Source of the DNA: Clostridia bacterium
Lineage (GTDB): Bacteria > Bacillota > Clostridia > Christensenellales > Borkfalkiaceae
NCBI GenBank assembly: GCA_900767815.1
Contig: CAAGAM010000221.1
Location: forward strand, 1 to 61,347
Length of the DNA: 61,347 nt
Reading direction: 5' to 3'
Positions 16,904 to 26,113 of the stretch are shown here, in pieces. The notes under the pieces are model-generated. The model was not told the origin of the DNA, searched no databases, and saw only the letters and a program-made list of their open reading frames with translations. Both the position numbers and the translations under genes were made by a program. The stretch's first letter is position 1. Each line of letters starts with the position of its first letter.

Positions 16904-17680
16904 ATGAAAACATACAAAAAACACAAACTCGGGCTTGCGCTCGGCAGCGGCGGCGCGAGAGGTATGGCTCTTCTCGGCGCGCTTAAAGCTTTTGAAGAGG
17001 AAAATATAGAGTTCGACGTCGTGGCGGGTACGAGCATAGGAAGCGTTGTCGGCGCGCTGTATGCCAAAGGTTATACGGTGGGCGACATGCTGAGGCTTAA
17101 AGATTCGCTTGGGCTTAGCGACCCGCAGAACATGCTCCTCCTCTACCTCGGCGGAACGGGGCTTGTCGGAATGATGCGCCGCGTTACGGGCGGAGCTTAT
17201 TTCGACGATCTCATAAAGCCTTTTCGGGCAATCGCGACCGATCTTTATACGGGCGAGGAAGTGGTTATGGGCATGGGCGAAGTCGCAACGGCTATTGCCG
17301 CGTCGTCTGCCGTTCCGCCCGCGTTTCGTCCCGTTGAAAGAGACGGGCGAAAGCTTGTGGACGGAGCGTTTACGAACAGCGTGCCGTCGGACGCGGTTAA
17401 AAACCTCGGCGCGGAAAGAATTTTAGGCATCAACCTCGGCGCGGAAAGCGATACCAATCAGGATCTTAAGAGAACGCTCGACGAGCTTTATCCCGGGAAC
17501 GGAGTTAAACTCACCGTAAAAAGCACGCAGTGTTACACTTATTCCGATTACGTTTTAGCCCCCGATTTGCGGGGAATTTCGGGCGCGGACATCCGTCGGC
17601 TCGACGATATGTACGAAACAGGTTATAAAGCGGCAAGAGATAAAATGAACGAAATCGAAGCCGCTCTCGATATAGATTAA
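16904..17680 (+). CDS. patatin-like phospholipase family protein (RssA-like)
   Basis: 258 residues. The oxyanion-hole motif LGSGGARG (about 10-17) is followed by the nucleophile elbow GTSIGSVVGAL (about 39-49, Ser in GxSxG) and the catalytic dyad Asp in LVDGAFTNSVP (about 151). This is a soluble patatin-family serine hydrolase, predicted to cleave lipid acyl esters. The SD is weak. It lies between the nucleosidase and the EPSPS-like fusion, all plus strand. Confidence 0.85.
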   Translation: MKTYKKHKLGLALGSGGARGMALLGALKAFEEENIEFDVVAGTSIGSVVGALYAKGYTVGDMLRLKDSLGLSDPQNMLLLYLGGTGLVGMMRRVTGGAYFDDLIKPFRAIATDLYTGEEVVMGMGEVATAIAASSAVPPAFRPVERDGRKLVDGAFTNSVPSDAVKNLGAERILGINLGAESDTNQDLKRTLDELYPGNGVKLTVKSTQCYTYSDYVLAPDLRGISGADIRRLDDMYETGYKAARDKMNEIEAALDID

Positions 17681-17700
17681 AAAATAAAACCGACATAACT

Positions 17701-19767
17701 ATGAGAATAAATCCCAAAGAGAATATTTACGGGCAATATAAAGTTTCGCCCGACATATCAATAACCCACAGAGCGATAATTTTAGGCGCGCTCGCAAAGG
17801 GGAAAACGTATATAATCAACCCTTGTTTAAACGACGACACTTACACTTCGATTGCCTGCATAAAAAAACTCGGAGCAAAGGCGAAAGTCAAAAACGGGGT
17901 TATAGAGATAAAACCGCCCAAGGCGATAAACGGCGATATCCGCGTCGACTGCGGGAGAAGCGAAACGCTCATGAGATTTTTATGCGGCGTTGCCGCGGGG
18001 AGCGGAATAGGCGTGGAGCTTACGGGCGACAAATGGCTTTGTCAGAGACCGATGAGAAACGTCAAAGAGCCGCTCGAGGCGATGGGGGCTACGGTCGCGC
18101 TTAAAAATTACAGCGTTCCGCCCATTCTGGTGGAAGGCGCAACGGTGAGACCCATCGATTATTTTTTACCGATAGGCAGTTCTCAGGTTAAAACTTCCAT
18201 TCTTCTTTGCGCGCTCACGGGCGGCGTCAAAGCAACGATAAAAGAGGGTTTGCGCTCGAGAAATCATATGGAAAATCTCTTAAAAGAGATGGGCGCGGAT
18301 ATTACGGTGGACGAAAAAGAGAACTCCGTAACTTTAAACAAAAGCGAGATAAAAGGCTCGAAAATTTTCGTCTGCGGCGATTTCACCGAGGCGATGTTTT
18401 TCCTTGCGCAGGGGCTTTTGTCGGGCAGAGCGGAATGTAAAAACGTCTGCGTAAACCCCACGAGAACGCGCGTTTTTCAGATTCTGAAGCGCATGGGCGC
18501 AAAAATACAGATAGTAAACAGAAGAATGCTTTGCGGCGAGCCGATTGCGGATATAATCGCCGAAAAAAGCGAGCTTAAAGCGGTGCTTGTAACGGACGAA
18601 GAGGCGTTTTCGGTTGCGGACGAGCTTCCCGCGCTTGCAGTTCTTATGGGTATGGCGGGCGGCGAAAGCGTCGTCGCGGAGCATCCCGCAATGAAAGAAC
18701 GCGACAAAAATCTCTACGACGAAATTTCCGCCATGCTTAATTCCGCAGGCGGGAAATGCAGAAGGTTTTCGGGCGAATCGGCTAACGGAATCGCGATTTC
18801 CGGCGTTTTGAAATACCGCGGCGGAAACGTCAGAGGGTTAACGTCGGCAAGAGTGGCGATGGCGGCGGCTATCGCGCTCGAAGTTTCGGAAGAAGGGGGC
18901 GAACTTGACGAAGAATCGCTCGTTTCGGCGGAATATCCGGGGTTCTTCGGGTCGCTTAAAGGCAATTCGTTCGCTCATCTCGTAAGATTTTCGGATAAAA
19001 TAGGAATTTCGGCAATCAACGCGTTCATTCTGCGCGACATGAAGCTCGAAAATTTCTCCTGTTCGGTAAAATCCGCAAGGAATTCCACACTTAGAAAGAC
19101 CCTTTCGGAGTTTAAGGAACTTGACGGTTTTTCCGTTTGCTCGCAGTATATTTCCGACGCGGCGAAAAAAGCTCTCAAATATCGCGGACTTACGAAGATA
19201 ACGAAACTTCCCGACGCCGTTCGCGGCATAGAAGGCTTGGCGACGGACGGTTACGCCGTAGTTCTCGCGCTTAAAAGCGAGGGTGAGGAAATCGAAAACA
19301 AGCGCGTTCTTATAGCGGGGTGCGGTTCTGTCGGGAAAAACATAGCCGTCGCGCTTAAAGATAAAAAGGCGGACGTCTGCGTTTACGATACAAACCCCAA
19401 AGCCGTTGCCGACATAAAGAAAAGATTGAAAGAAGAGATAGAGACGTTGCAGGAACTCCCCGAAGACAGGGAATTCGACATAATCGTGAACGCTACGCCT
19501 TTGGGCTTAGGCGAAAAAGAAGGTTTGTCTCCGCTCGCGATCGATTTTATGAGCAGCGCGCATATCGTTATAGACTGCGTTCCGAGCCTTGAAAAGACTA
19601 AAATACTTATGCTTGCGGACGAAGCGAACGTTAAAACGGTGAGCGGCGCGAAGCTTGCGTTTTTCAAAGCATACGCGGCGGATTGCCTTTTTGCGGGCGT
19701 TGACATGAACGACGAACAGGCTTTGAGGCTCTTCGGAGAATATACGGAAACGGAGGCGACTGTTTAA
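17701..19767 (+). CDS. EPSP synthase-like / shikimate dehydrogenase-like fusion with substituted active sites
   Basis: 688 residues in one frame. Residues 1-425 have the EPSP synthase fold: RPMRNVKEPLEAMGA, IGSSQVKTSILL, NPTRTRVFQILKRMGA, VADELPALA. Residues about 440-688 look like AroE: a Rossmann motif LIAGCGSVGKNIAVAL (about 565), IVNATPLGLGEKEGLSP and a C-terminal SGAKLAFFKAYAA helix. By hand alignment to E. coli AroA, Lys22 is Ile (PDISITHR), Gly96 is Glu (GRSETLMR), Asp384-His385 are Ser-Ala (TSARVAM), Lys411 is Ala (SAEYPGFF) and Arg344 is Lys; Asp313, Lys340 and Glu341 remain. The AroE half lacks the N-terminal SxS motif and the catalytic Lys but keeps the TDG Asp. The whole may not catalyse either step. 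There is no clear SD. The next gene starts on its stop codon. Confidence 0.75.
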   Translation: MRINPKENIYGQYKVSPDISITHRAIILGALAKGKTYIINPCLNDDTYTSIACIKKLGAKAKVKNGVIEIKPPKAINGDIRVDCGRSETLMRFLCGVAAGSGIGVELTGDKWLCQRPMRNVKEPLEAMGATVALKNYSVPPILVEGATVRPIDYFLPIGSSQVKTSILLCALTGGVKATIKEGLRSRNHMENLLKEMGADITVDEKENSVTLNKSEIKGSKIFVCGDFTEAMFFLAQGLLSGRAECKNVCVNPTRTRVFQILKRMGAKIQIVNRRMLCGEPIADIIAEKSELKAVLVTDEEAFSVADELPALAVLMGMAGGESVVAEHPAMKERDKNLYDEISAMLNSAGGKCRRFSGESANGIAISGVLKYRGGNVRGLTSARVAMAAAIALEVSEEGGELDEESLVSAEYPGFFGSLKGNSFAHLVRFSDKIGISAINAFILRDMKLENFSCSVKSARNSTLRKTLSEFKELDGFSVCSQYISDAAKKALKYRGLTKITKLPDAVRGIEGLATDGYAVVLALKSEGEEIENKRVLIAGCGSVGKNIAVALKDKKADVCVYDTNPKAVADIKKRLKEEIETLQELPEDREFDIIVNATPLGLGEKEGLSPLAIDFMSSAHIVIDCVPSLEKTKILMLADEANVKTVSGAKLAFFKAYAADCLFAGVDMNDEQALRLFGEYTETEATV

Positions 19768-22358
19768 TGATAAAGCTTGCCGCCATAAGAAAAACTTACC
19801 GCTTCGGCGACAGAAAAACGGAGGTTTTGAAAGGCGTTTCCGTCGGATTCCGTAAAGCAGAATTCGTATGCGTTTTAGGTCCTTCGGGTTGCGGAAAAAC
19901 CACTTTTCTGAACATAATCGGCGGGCTGGACAGGTATGACGACGGAAAACTTATAATTGACGGGAAGTCTACCGAAAAATTTACCGAAGAGGATTGGGAC
20001 ACTTACAGGTCGAAAACGGTCGGGTTTGTTTTTCAAAGTTACAATCTCATATCGCATCAGACCGTTCTCGAAAACGTCGAAACGGCTTTGTCTATCGGCG
20101 GAATATCCAAAGAAGAAAGAAAAAAACGGGCGGTGGAAGCTCTTTGTAAGGTCGGGCTTTCGGAGCATCTGAGAAAAAAACCGTCTCAGCTTTCGGGCGG
20201 CGAAATGCAGAGGGTGGCAATTGCGAGAGCAATCGTGAACGATCCGAAAATGATTCTCGCCGACGAGCCTACGGGCGCGCTCGACAGCAAAAACAGCACG
20301 CTCGTCATGGAGCTTTTAAAGGAAATTTCCAAGGACAGGCTCGTGATAACGGTAACGCATAACGCCGAACTCGCAAAGGCTTACGCAACGCGCACCATAG
20401 AGATGAAAGACGGGAGGATTTTATCCGACTCGTCGCCTTATACCGAAAAAGAGTCGGAGAAAATTCCGGAAACGGAAATTTCTTCCGAAAGAGGGAAAAA
20501 CCGCCGGAGACATTCGTTTATGTCTTATTCTCTCGCGGCAAAGCTTTCGATGAAGAATCTGGCGGGAAAAAAGGTGAGAACGATTTTAACTTCCGTGGCG
20601 GCGGCTGTTTCCGTTCTCGGAATAGCTCTCGTAATCGCCTGTACGAACGGGCTTAACTCGTTCGTAAACAAGGTTCAGAAAGACGCGATGAGCGCGCTTC
20701 CCGTAACCGTTTCCAACAGCGCCGTTTCGGATTATTCGGCGTATATCGACAGTTTCCTGTCGGGCTATTTCGGCTCGTCATCGTCCGAAAACGGCGGAAG
20801 CGGAAAAAAGAACGGCTACGTTATGATAAACAGGACGCTCAAAGAAGCTGCCGAGCGCGCGGACGCGACTAAAAACCCGATAAGCAAAGAGTATATCGAT
20901 TACATAGCGAAAAATCTCGACACGACGAGAGCTTCCTATACGCTTGAAAAAAGAATACAAAAAAACATATATAAAACGGTAAACACCCCGATTTACGTCG
21001 CTCCGCAGATAAAAAAGCCGGTGAACGTGTTCGTTCCCACGGCGGGCAGTTGGACGTGTCTGCCCGAAAATAAGAAACTTTTTGACGAGCAGTATGAAAT
21101 TTTAGAGGGCAGTTACCCCGAAAATTATAACGAGCTTATGCTCGTAACCGATAAAAACGGCGCGATTTCCGATTCTGTCTTAGCGGCATATTTCATAGAT
21201 ATTTACGCCGCGATTTACGACGAAAACAGCAGCGATTATAAAACGGGATATACTTACGGCGACATCACGGGGACAGACCTCGGAAAATTTCATCTCGTTT
21301 TAAACGACGATTTATACGAGAAAAACGCCCTCGGCACTTCCTTTTCATCAAAGAAAATATCCCTTGAAACTTACATAAACAAGCTTGTTTACGTGGGCGA
21401 AGGGAACGATTCGTCCAAAAAATGGACGGATTCGGCGGCGGGGGCGGGCAACCGCGGCAATTACGTCGTTTCGAAGTTCAGAGAACTTCTCGGAAGAGAC
21501 GTTGTGAACGGTCTGAAGTGTTACGACAAAAATCCTTACGAGACGAGCGGACTTAAAAGCATAGAGCTTAAAATTACGTGCATCGCAAAGCTTAAAGACG
21601 ACGCGCAGTGCGGAATGCTTTTTTCGCCCGTGTGTTACAATTCTTCGCTTAACGATTATATCATCGAAAATTCGGGAAAATCGCAGGTCGTCGAGGCTCA
21701 GAAAAACAGCCCGAACGGCAACGTCGTTTCGGATAAGGATTTCGCCTCGTTCACGACGCTTGCTTCCGCGCTCGAAAACCTCGGCTATGCGGATTTACCC
21801 ACGAAAATCAATTTTTACCCCGATACGATAAACGATAAAGATTATCTCCTTTCCGTTCTCGACGGGTATAACGAGGGGAAAGAGAGCGGAGATCAGATAC
21901 GATACGTCGATAACGTCGGCGCGGTTATGGAAGTGGTGCGTGTGGTCGTTGACGGGGTTACGTCCATTCTGCTTGTGCTTACGTCCGTTTCTTTGGTCGT
22001 TTCGGCGATAATGATAGGGATCATCACTTACGTTTCCGTGCTTGAAAGAACGAAGGAAATAGGCGTTTTAAGAGCGGTCGGCGCGAGGAAAAAGGACGTG
22101 GTGCGGCTTTTCGTAACCGAAACGGGGATGATAGGCTTAATGGCGGGCGCGCTCGGGCTTGTGATGACGTTTATTGCGGAAATCCCGTTAAACGCGTGGA
22201 TGAAAGCCGTTACGGGCATAGGTTCGCTTGCGCTTTTAGAATGGTGGCACGTTTTAGCTATTTTGGGGCTGTCGGTTGTCGTAACCATTGCCGCGGGGCT
22301 TATTCCGTCGCTTATGGCAAGCAAAAAAGACCCGGTGAAGGCACTTCGGAGCGAATGA
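19767..22358 (+). CDS. ABC transporter ATPase fused to FtsX-like permease (MacB-type exporter)
   Basis: 863 residues. ATPase domain 1-225: Walker A GPSGCGKTT, signature LSGGEMQR, Walker B ILADEPTGALDS. The permease half has one membrane segment at about 270-292, a large extracytoplasmic domain (about 300-710), and three C-terminal segments (about 720-750, 775-800, 820-845) with the FtsX motif LERTKEIGVLRAVGARKKDV. This is a complete half-transporter in one chain, expected to dimerise. It acts by mechanotransmission on periplasm-side or surface substrates such as peptides or lipoproteins. Its ATG overlaps the stop of the fusion gene (TAATG), so translation is coupled. Confidence 0.9.
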   Translation: MIKLAAIRKTYRFGDRKTEVLKGVSVGFRKAEFVCVLGPSGCGKTTFLNIIGGLDRYDDGKLIIDGKSTEKFTEEDWDTYRSKTVGFVFQSYNLISHQTVLENVETALSIGGISKEERKKRAVEALCKVGLSEHLRKKPSQLSGGEMQRVAIARAIVNDPKMILADEPTGALDSKNSTLVMELLKEISKDRLVITVTHNAELAKAYATRTIEMKDGRILSDSSPYTEKESEKIPETEISSERGKNRRRHSFMSYSLAAKLSMKNLAGKKVRTILTSVAAAVSVLGIALVIACTNGLNSFVNKVQKDAMSALPVTVSNSAVSDYSAYIDSFLSGYFGSSSSENGGSGKKNGYVMINRTLKEAAERADATKNPISKEYIDYIAKNLDTTRASYTLEKRIQKNIYKTVNTPIYVAPQIKKPVNVFVPTAGSWTCLPENKKLFDEQYEILEGSYPENYNELMLVTDKNGAISDSVLAAYFIDIYAAIYDENSSDYKTGYTYGDITGTDLGKFHLVLNDDLYEKNALGTSFSSKKISLETYINKLVYVGEGNDSSKKWTDSAAGAGNRGNYVVSKFRELLGRDVVNGLKCYDKNPYETSGLKSIELKITCIAKLKDDAQCGMLFSPVCYNSSLNDYIIENSGKSQVVEAQKNSPNGNVVSDKDFASFTTLASALENLGYADLPTKINFYPDTINDKDYLLSVLDGYNEGKESGDQIRYVDNVGAVMEVVRVVVDGVTSILLVLTSVSLVVSAIMIGIITYVSVLERTKEIGVLRAVGARKKDVVRLFVTETGMIGLMAGALGLVMTFIAEIPLNAWMKAVTGIGSLALLEWWHVLAILGLSVVVTIAAGLIPSLMASKKDPVKALRSE

Positions 22359-22359
22359 T

Positions 22360-23289
22360 ATGGAAGAAAGAAGAAAAACAAACGCGAAATTTACCGCCGC
22401 AGGCTTCGGCGCGGCGTATTTTTCGGTTGCGATAATTTCTATTTTACTTGTCTCGGTGCTGTTTGCGTTTGCCGTTCTGACGGCGGCGGGCGGCTCTTCG
22501 GAGGCAAAGAAAATCGCGGAAAAAGATTGGTATAAGTTCTTAAGTTATCTGTTAACGCCCGCGGCGATAGCCGTTTCGGGGCTTATTTTCGTCAAAAGTT
22601 TCGGCGAAGATATTACGGAAGTCTGCAGAATGAAAAAGGCGGACGGGAAGAGCTGTCTTCTTGCGCTTTTGCTGACGGCGGGCATGTTTTTCGGCTTGTC
22701 GCCCCTTAACGGATTTTTTATAGAATTTCTGACGAAATACGCGGGGTATAATTACGTCGCGCCGTCGCTCCCGAGCTTTTCGGCGGTAAATATCGTACTG
22801 ACGGTTATAACAGTCTGCGTTATTCCCGCTTTTTTTGAAGAACTCTTTTTCAGAGGAGTTCTGACGTATAGTTTATCGGGTGCGGGGCTATTCGCGGCTT
22901 CGCTTATTTCGGGGCTGTATTTTTCATTGTTTCATATGAATCCCGCGCAAACGCCTTATCAGTTCGCGGTGGGCGTTTTGTTCGGGCTTCTCGCGATAAA
23001 GTCGGGTTCGGTTTTTCCGGGCATAGCGGCGCATTTTCTTAACAATTTTATAATAGTTATATTGCATTACGCCTGCCCGTCGTTCGACGGTTTTACGGGA
23101 ACGTGGCTTATTATAACCGTGATTTTCGGGCTTTTATGCCTGGCGGCGTTTTTGTTTTTCACCGTTAAAAAGGATAAAAACGAAGAAGAAAGGAAGTATA
23201 AATACGATTATAAAACCTTTTTCCTTTATTCGGCGATAGGCGTTGCCGCATGCGTAATGATGTGGATATCGGGGCTTGTCGGGGCATGA
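22360..23289 (+). CDS. CPBP-family intramembrane metalloprotease
   Basis: 309 residues with about eight hydrophobic segments. The Abi/CPBP motifs are present: FFEELFFRGVL (EExxxR, about 151-161), SLFHMNPAQ (about 190) and HFLNNFI (about 226). It is a predicted membrane-embedded glutamic/metalloprotease like Rce1. It starts 1 bp after the MacB-like gene, which suggests peptide processing, export or self-immunity, but there is no peptide gene nearby. Its stop overlaps the rlmH ATG. Confidence 0.85.
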   Translation: MEERRKTNAKFTAAGFGAAYFSVAIISILLVSVLFAFAVLTAAGGSSEAKKIAEKDWYKFLSYLLTPAAIAVSGLIFVKSFGEDITEVCRMKKADGKSCLLALLLTAGMFFGLSPLNGFFIEFLTKYAGYNYVAPSLPSFSAVNIVLTVITVCVIPAFFEELFFRGVLTYSLSGAGLFAASLISGLYFSLFHMNPAQTPYQFAVGVLFGLLAIKSGSVFPGIAAHFLNNFIIVILHYACPSFDGFTGTWLIITVIFGLLCLAAFLFFTVKKDKNEEERKYKYDYKTFFLYSAIGVAACVMMWISGLVGA

Positions 23290-23759
23290 TAAAGATAAGA
23301 ATCGTTGCCGTGGGCAAAGTTAAAGAAAAATATTTTTCCGAGGCTATCGCGGAATATTCCAAAAGGCTTTCGAGGTTCTGCGAATTTTCGATAGTCGAAG
23401 TCAAAGAAGAAAATTACGACAAGACGACGCCCGCCGCGATAGAGAAAATTTTGTCCGCCGAGGGCGAAAGAATAGAAAAATCGATAAAGGGTTTGCCCGT
23501 GTGCCTCGCAATCGAGGGGAAGAAAATTTCTTCCGAAGAGCTTGCGAAGTTCATCAAAGACAAAACGGACGGCGGAACGGGCGAAATAACGTTCATAATC
23601 GGCGGCAGTTACGGGATAGACGGCAAAATCAAAGGGCAATGCAGAGATAAAATTTCATTCTCCGCAATGACTTTCCCGCATACGCTCGCAAGGGTTATGC
23701 TTGCGGAGCAGATTTACAGAGCGTTCACGATAATCGCGGGGGCGGAGTATCATAAATGA
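23286..23759 (+). CDS. rlmH: 23S rRNA (pseudouridine1915-N3)-methyltransferase
   Basis: 157 residues of the SPOUT family. IRIVAVGKVKEKYF is the N-terminus, FIIGGSYGID the SAM-binding knot, and ISFSAMTFPHTLARVMLAEQIYRAFTI...YHK the family-specific end. It modifies 23S rRNA in the 70S ribosome. ATG 23286 overlaps the upstream stop (ATGA). The upstream in-frame extension to 23250 is coding for the protease in another frame and is not needed. Confidence 0.95.
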   Translation: MIKIRIVAVGKVKEKYFSEAIAEYSKRLSRFCEFSIVEVKEENYDKTTPAAIEKILSAEGERIEKSIKGLPVCLAIEGKKISSEELAKFIKDKTDGGTGEITFIIGGSYGIDGKIKGQCRDKISFSAMTFPHTLARVMLAEQIYRAFTIIAGAEYHK

Positions 23760-24211
23760 AAAGCGAAAAAGAAAAATTCATGACGCTTGCTTTGAAGGAA
23801 GCGGACAAAGCCGAACAGAAAGAAGAAGTGCCGATAGGTTGCGTGATCGTGAAGGACGGAAAAGTCGTAGCCAAGGCGCACAACCTTAAACAGACAAAAC
23901 GGCTTGCGACGGCGCATGCGGAAGTTCTCGCCATAGAAAAGGCTTGCAGAAAACTTAAAGACTGGCGGCTTGAGGACTATGAGATTTACGTGACGTTGGA
24001 GCCTTGCGCGATGTGCGCGGGGGCGATTGCGAGCGCGCGCATAAAAAAAGCTTATTTCGGCGCATACGAGCCGAAAGGCGGCGGCGTTGAAAGCAAATTT
24101 CATATCTTAACGGAAAGCGGACTTAATCACGTTACCGAATTCGAGGGCGGGGTTATGGAAAAAGAGTGTTCGGACAAAATAAAAGCTTTTTTCAGAACGC
24201 GCAGAAAGTAA
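23756..24211 (+). CDS. tadA: tRNA-specific adenosine deaminase
   Basis: 151 residues. HAEVLAIEKA carries the zinc-binding His and catalytic Glu, and PCAMCAGAI carries the two zinc-binding Cys. It converts A34 to inosine in tRNA-Arg(ACG). Overlaps rlmH by 4 bp (ATGA). Length and motifs are typical, ending with a basic tail. Confidence 0.95.
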   Translation: MKSEKEKFMTLALKEADKAEQKEEVPIGCVIVKDGKVVAKAHNLKQTKRLATAHAEVLAIEKACRKLKDWRLEDYEIYVTLEPCAMCAGAIASARIKKAYFGAYEPKGGGVESKFHILTESGLNHVTEFEGGVMEKECSDKIKAFFRTRRK

Positions 24212-24216
24212 AGCGG

Positions 24217-24252
24217 AAAAACTTTAATATACAAAAAAACTTTAATATACAA
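24217..24252. repeat. tandem duplication, 18 bp x 2
   Basis: The unit aaaaactttaatatacaa occurs twice without a gap, 6 bp after the tadA stop. It lies upstream of the prs promoter and is probably a recent slippage product. Confidence 0.8.
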
Positions 24253-24285
24253 TTTGAAAAAAAAATTTACAAGCCTTGTTTTTAC

Positions 24286-24314
24286 TTGCTAAAATCGTAA
24301 GCATTATATATAAT
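24286..24314 (+). promoter_or_regulatory. SigA-type promoter of prs
   Basis: TTGCTA (24286-24291), 17-bp spacer, TATAAT (24309-24314). It gives a long leader of about 150 nt before the prs ATG. Confidence 0.7.
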
Positions 24315-24435
24315 AGTATAAGGAAAGGGGAAGTTTGCGGCGTCTGCCGCTTTGATCCGAAGCGAGCGCGCCGAGGATTTTCAGGATAAAGGCAATTAAC
24401 GCAGAGATTTTTAAAATTTCTTTGCGGCAAAAAAC

Positions 24436-24451
24436 GCGCGGCAAACCGCGC
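24436..24451 (+). promoter_or_regulatory. short GC hairpin in the prs leader
   Basis: GCGCGG-CAAA-CCGCGC, directly upstream of the prs SD (GGAGGAAG). No T-run follows, so it is not a terminator; it could affect mRNA stability or initiation. Confidence 0.4.
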
Positions 24452-24470
24452 CATATTTTCGGAGGAAGCA

Positions 24471-25421
24471 ATGATAACACACAGCACGGAGATTAAACTT
24501 TTTGCAGGCAATTCCAACAGAAAACTTGCAGAGGCAATCGCAAAAGAACTCAAAATTCCTTTAAGCGACCTTGAAGTCGGTCGTTTTTCGGACGGAGAGA
24601 TAAGCGTTCACCTCGGCGAGTCGGTAAGAGGAAGAGACGTTTTCATAATTCAGTCCACCTCAACGCCCGTTAACGATAACCTCATGGAACTTCTCATCAT
24701 GATCGACGCGGCGAGAAGAGCGTCGGCGGGAAGAATAACGGCGGTTATGCCTTATTTCGGTTATGCTCGTCAGGACAGAAAAGCAAAGGCGAGAGATCCG
24801 ATCACCGCAAAACTCGTTGCGGACATTATAACTTCCGCGGGTGCGGACAGAGTTCTTACCATGGATCTCCATGCAAATCAGATTCAGGGCTTCTTCGATA
24901 TTCCCGTCGATCACCTTGTCGGCGGACCTATCCTTTATAAATACTTCCAGAAATACGTCGACGACGATTTCGTGGTCGTATCTCCCGACGTAGGCTCGGT
25001 TTCGAGAGCGAGAAACGTTGCGGCTAAACTCAATTGCCCGATGGCTATCGTAGATAAACGCCGCCCGAAGGCAAATCAGGTTGAAGTTATGAACATAATC
25101 GGCGACGTTAAGGGCAAGAGATGCCTTATGGTTGACGATATGATAGACACCGCAGGCACCATTTGTCAGGGCGCGGAAGCACTTTACAAAAACGGAGCGA
25201 AAGAAATTTACGCTTGCTGCACGCACGCGGTTTTAAGCGGACCCGCTATTTCGAGAATTCAGGATTCGCATATCGACAAACTCGTCGTTCTCGATACCAT
25301 TCCGCTTCCCGACGAAAAGAAAATCGACAAAATCGAAGTTCTTTCGGTTGCGAAGATATTCGCGCAGGCAATCAACATCGTTTATAAAGACGCAAAGATG
25401 TCCGATATTTACGAAAACTGA
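24471..25421 (+). CDS. prs: ribose-phosphate pyrophosphokinase
   Basis: 316 residues. Makes PRPP from ribose 5-phosphate and ATP for purine, pyrimidine and NAD synthesis. YFGYARQDRKAKARDPITAKLVAD matches the ATP-binding region, MDLHANQIQGFFDIPVDHL the divalent-cation signature, and CLMVDDMIDTAGT the PRPP loop (about 220). Strong SD GGAGGAAG. A terminator follows at 25449-25480. Confidence 0.97.
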   Translation: MITHSTEIKLFAGNSNRKLAEAIAKELKIPLSDLEVGRFSDGEISVHLGESVRGRDVFIIQSTSTPVNDNLMELLIMIDAARRASAGRITAVMPYFGYARQDRKAKARDPITAKLVADIITSAGADRVLTMDLHANQIQGFFDIPVDHLVGGPILYKYFQKYVDDDFVVVSPDVGSVSRARNVAAKLNCPMAIVDKRRPKANQVEVMNIIGDVKGKRCLMVDDMIDTAGTICQGAEALYKNGAKEIYACCTHAVLSGPAISRIQDSHIDKLVVLDTIPLPDEKKIDKIEVLSVAKIFAQAINIVYKDAKMSDIYEN

Positions 25422-25448
25422 AATTCAAATTAACGTTAACATAAGCCG

Positions 25449-25480
25449 AAGGGTTGCCGATATATCGAGGCAACCCTTTT
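25449..25480 (+). terminator. terminator after prs
   Basis: AAGGGTTGCC (25449-25458) pairs with GGCAACCCTT (25469-25478), followed by TT (TTTT including stem bases). A second hairpin, GGTTACC/GGTAACC (25490-25509), lies just before the pth start and has no T-run. Confidence 0.65.
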
Positions 25481-25521
25481 AGGGTAAGGGGTTACCTCAT
25501 CGGGTAACCGGGATAAAAACT

Positions 25522-26103
25522 ATGATTCTGATTGCAGGTCTCGGCAACCCCGGGACGAAATATTTAAAAACTTTGCATAACGTCGGTTTTATGGCCGTGG
25601 AACTTCTTGCCGAAAAAAACGGCGCGGAGTTCGATAAAAAAGGCTTCAAAGGTCTTTTCGGCACAAAGACGATCGGCGGCGAAAAAGTCGTGTTTTTAAA
25701 GCCGCAGACGTTCATGAATTTAAGCGGGGAGAGCATAAGAGAAATCGCCGCTTATTTTAAGATACCGAGCGAAAACATTCTGGTTATATACGACGATATA
25801 GATATCGATATCGGCGCTTTAAGGATAAGAAAAAGCGGCGCCGCGGGAACGCATAACGGCATGAGAAACATTGTCGGAGAGCTTGGAACGGAAAACTTCC
25901 CGAGGATAAGGATAGGAACAAAACCGCAGGGCGAATACGATATTTTGTCTTACGTTTTGTCGGATATAAAACGCGAGGACGAGCCGAAATTCCGTTTTTC
26001 GATAAACGAAGCCGTTCAGGCTGCAAACGAGTTTATTCACGGCAAAAAATTCGACGATATAATGTGCGCCCACAACGGTAAAAAATATACGGCGGACGTT
26101 TAA
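25522..26103 (+). CDS. pth: peptidyl-tRNA hydrolase
   Basis: 193 residues. Recycles peptidyl-tRNA from stalled ribosomes. LIAGLGNPGTKYLKTLHNVGF holds the conserved Asn and the catalytic His (H-N-V-G-F). LKPQTFMNLSG and VIYDDIDIDIG follow, and GTHNGMRNI is the substrate-binding loop. Typical size. It is 10 bp upstream of mfd, the usual Firmicutes pth-mfd pair. Confidence 0.96.
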   Translation: MILIAGLGNPGTKYLKTLHNVGFMAVELLAEKNGAEFDKKGFKGLFGTKTIGGEKVVFLKPQTFMNLSGESIREIAAYFKIPSENILVIYDDIDIDIGALRIRKSGAAGTHNGMRNIVGELGTENFPRIRIGTKPQGEYDILSYVLSDIKREDEPKFRFSINEAVQAANEFIHGKKFDDIMCAHNGKKYTADV

Positions 26104-26113
26104 ACGGTATATT

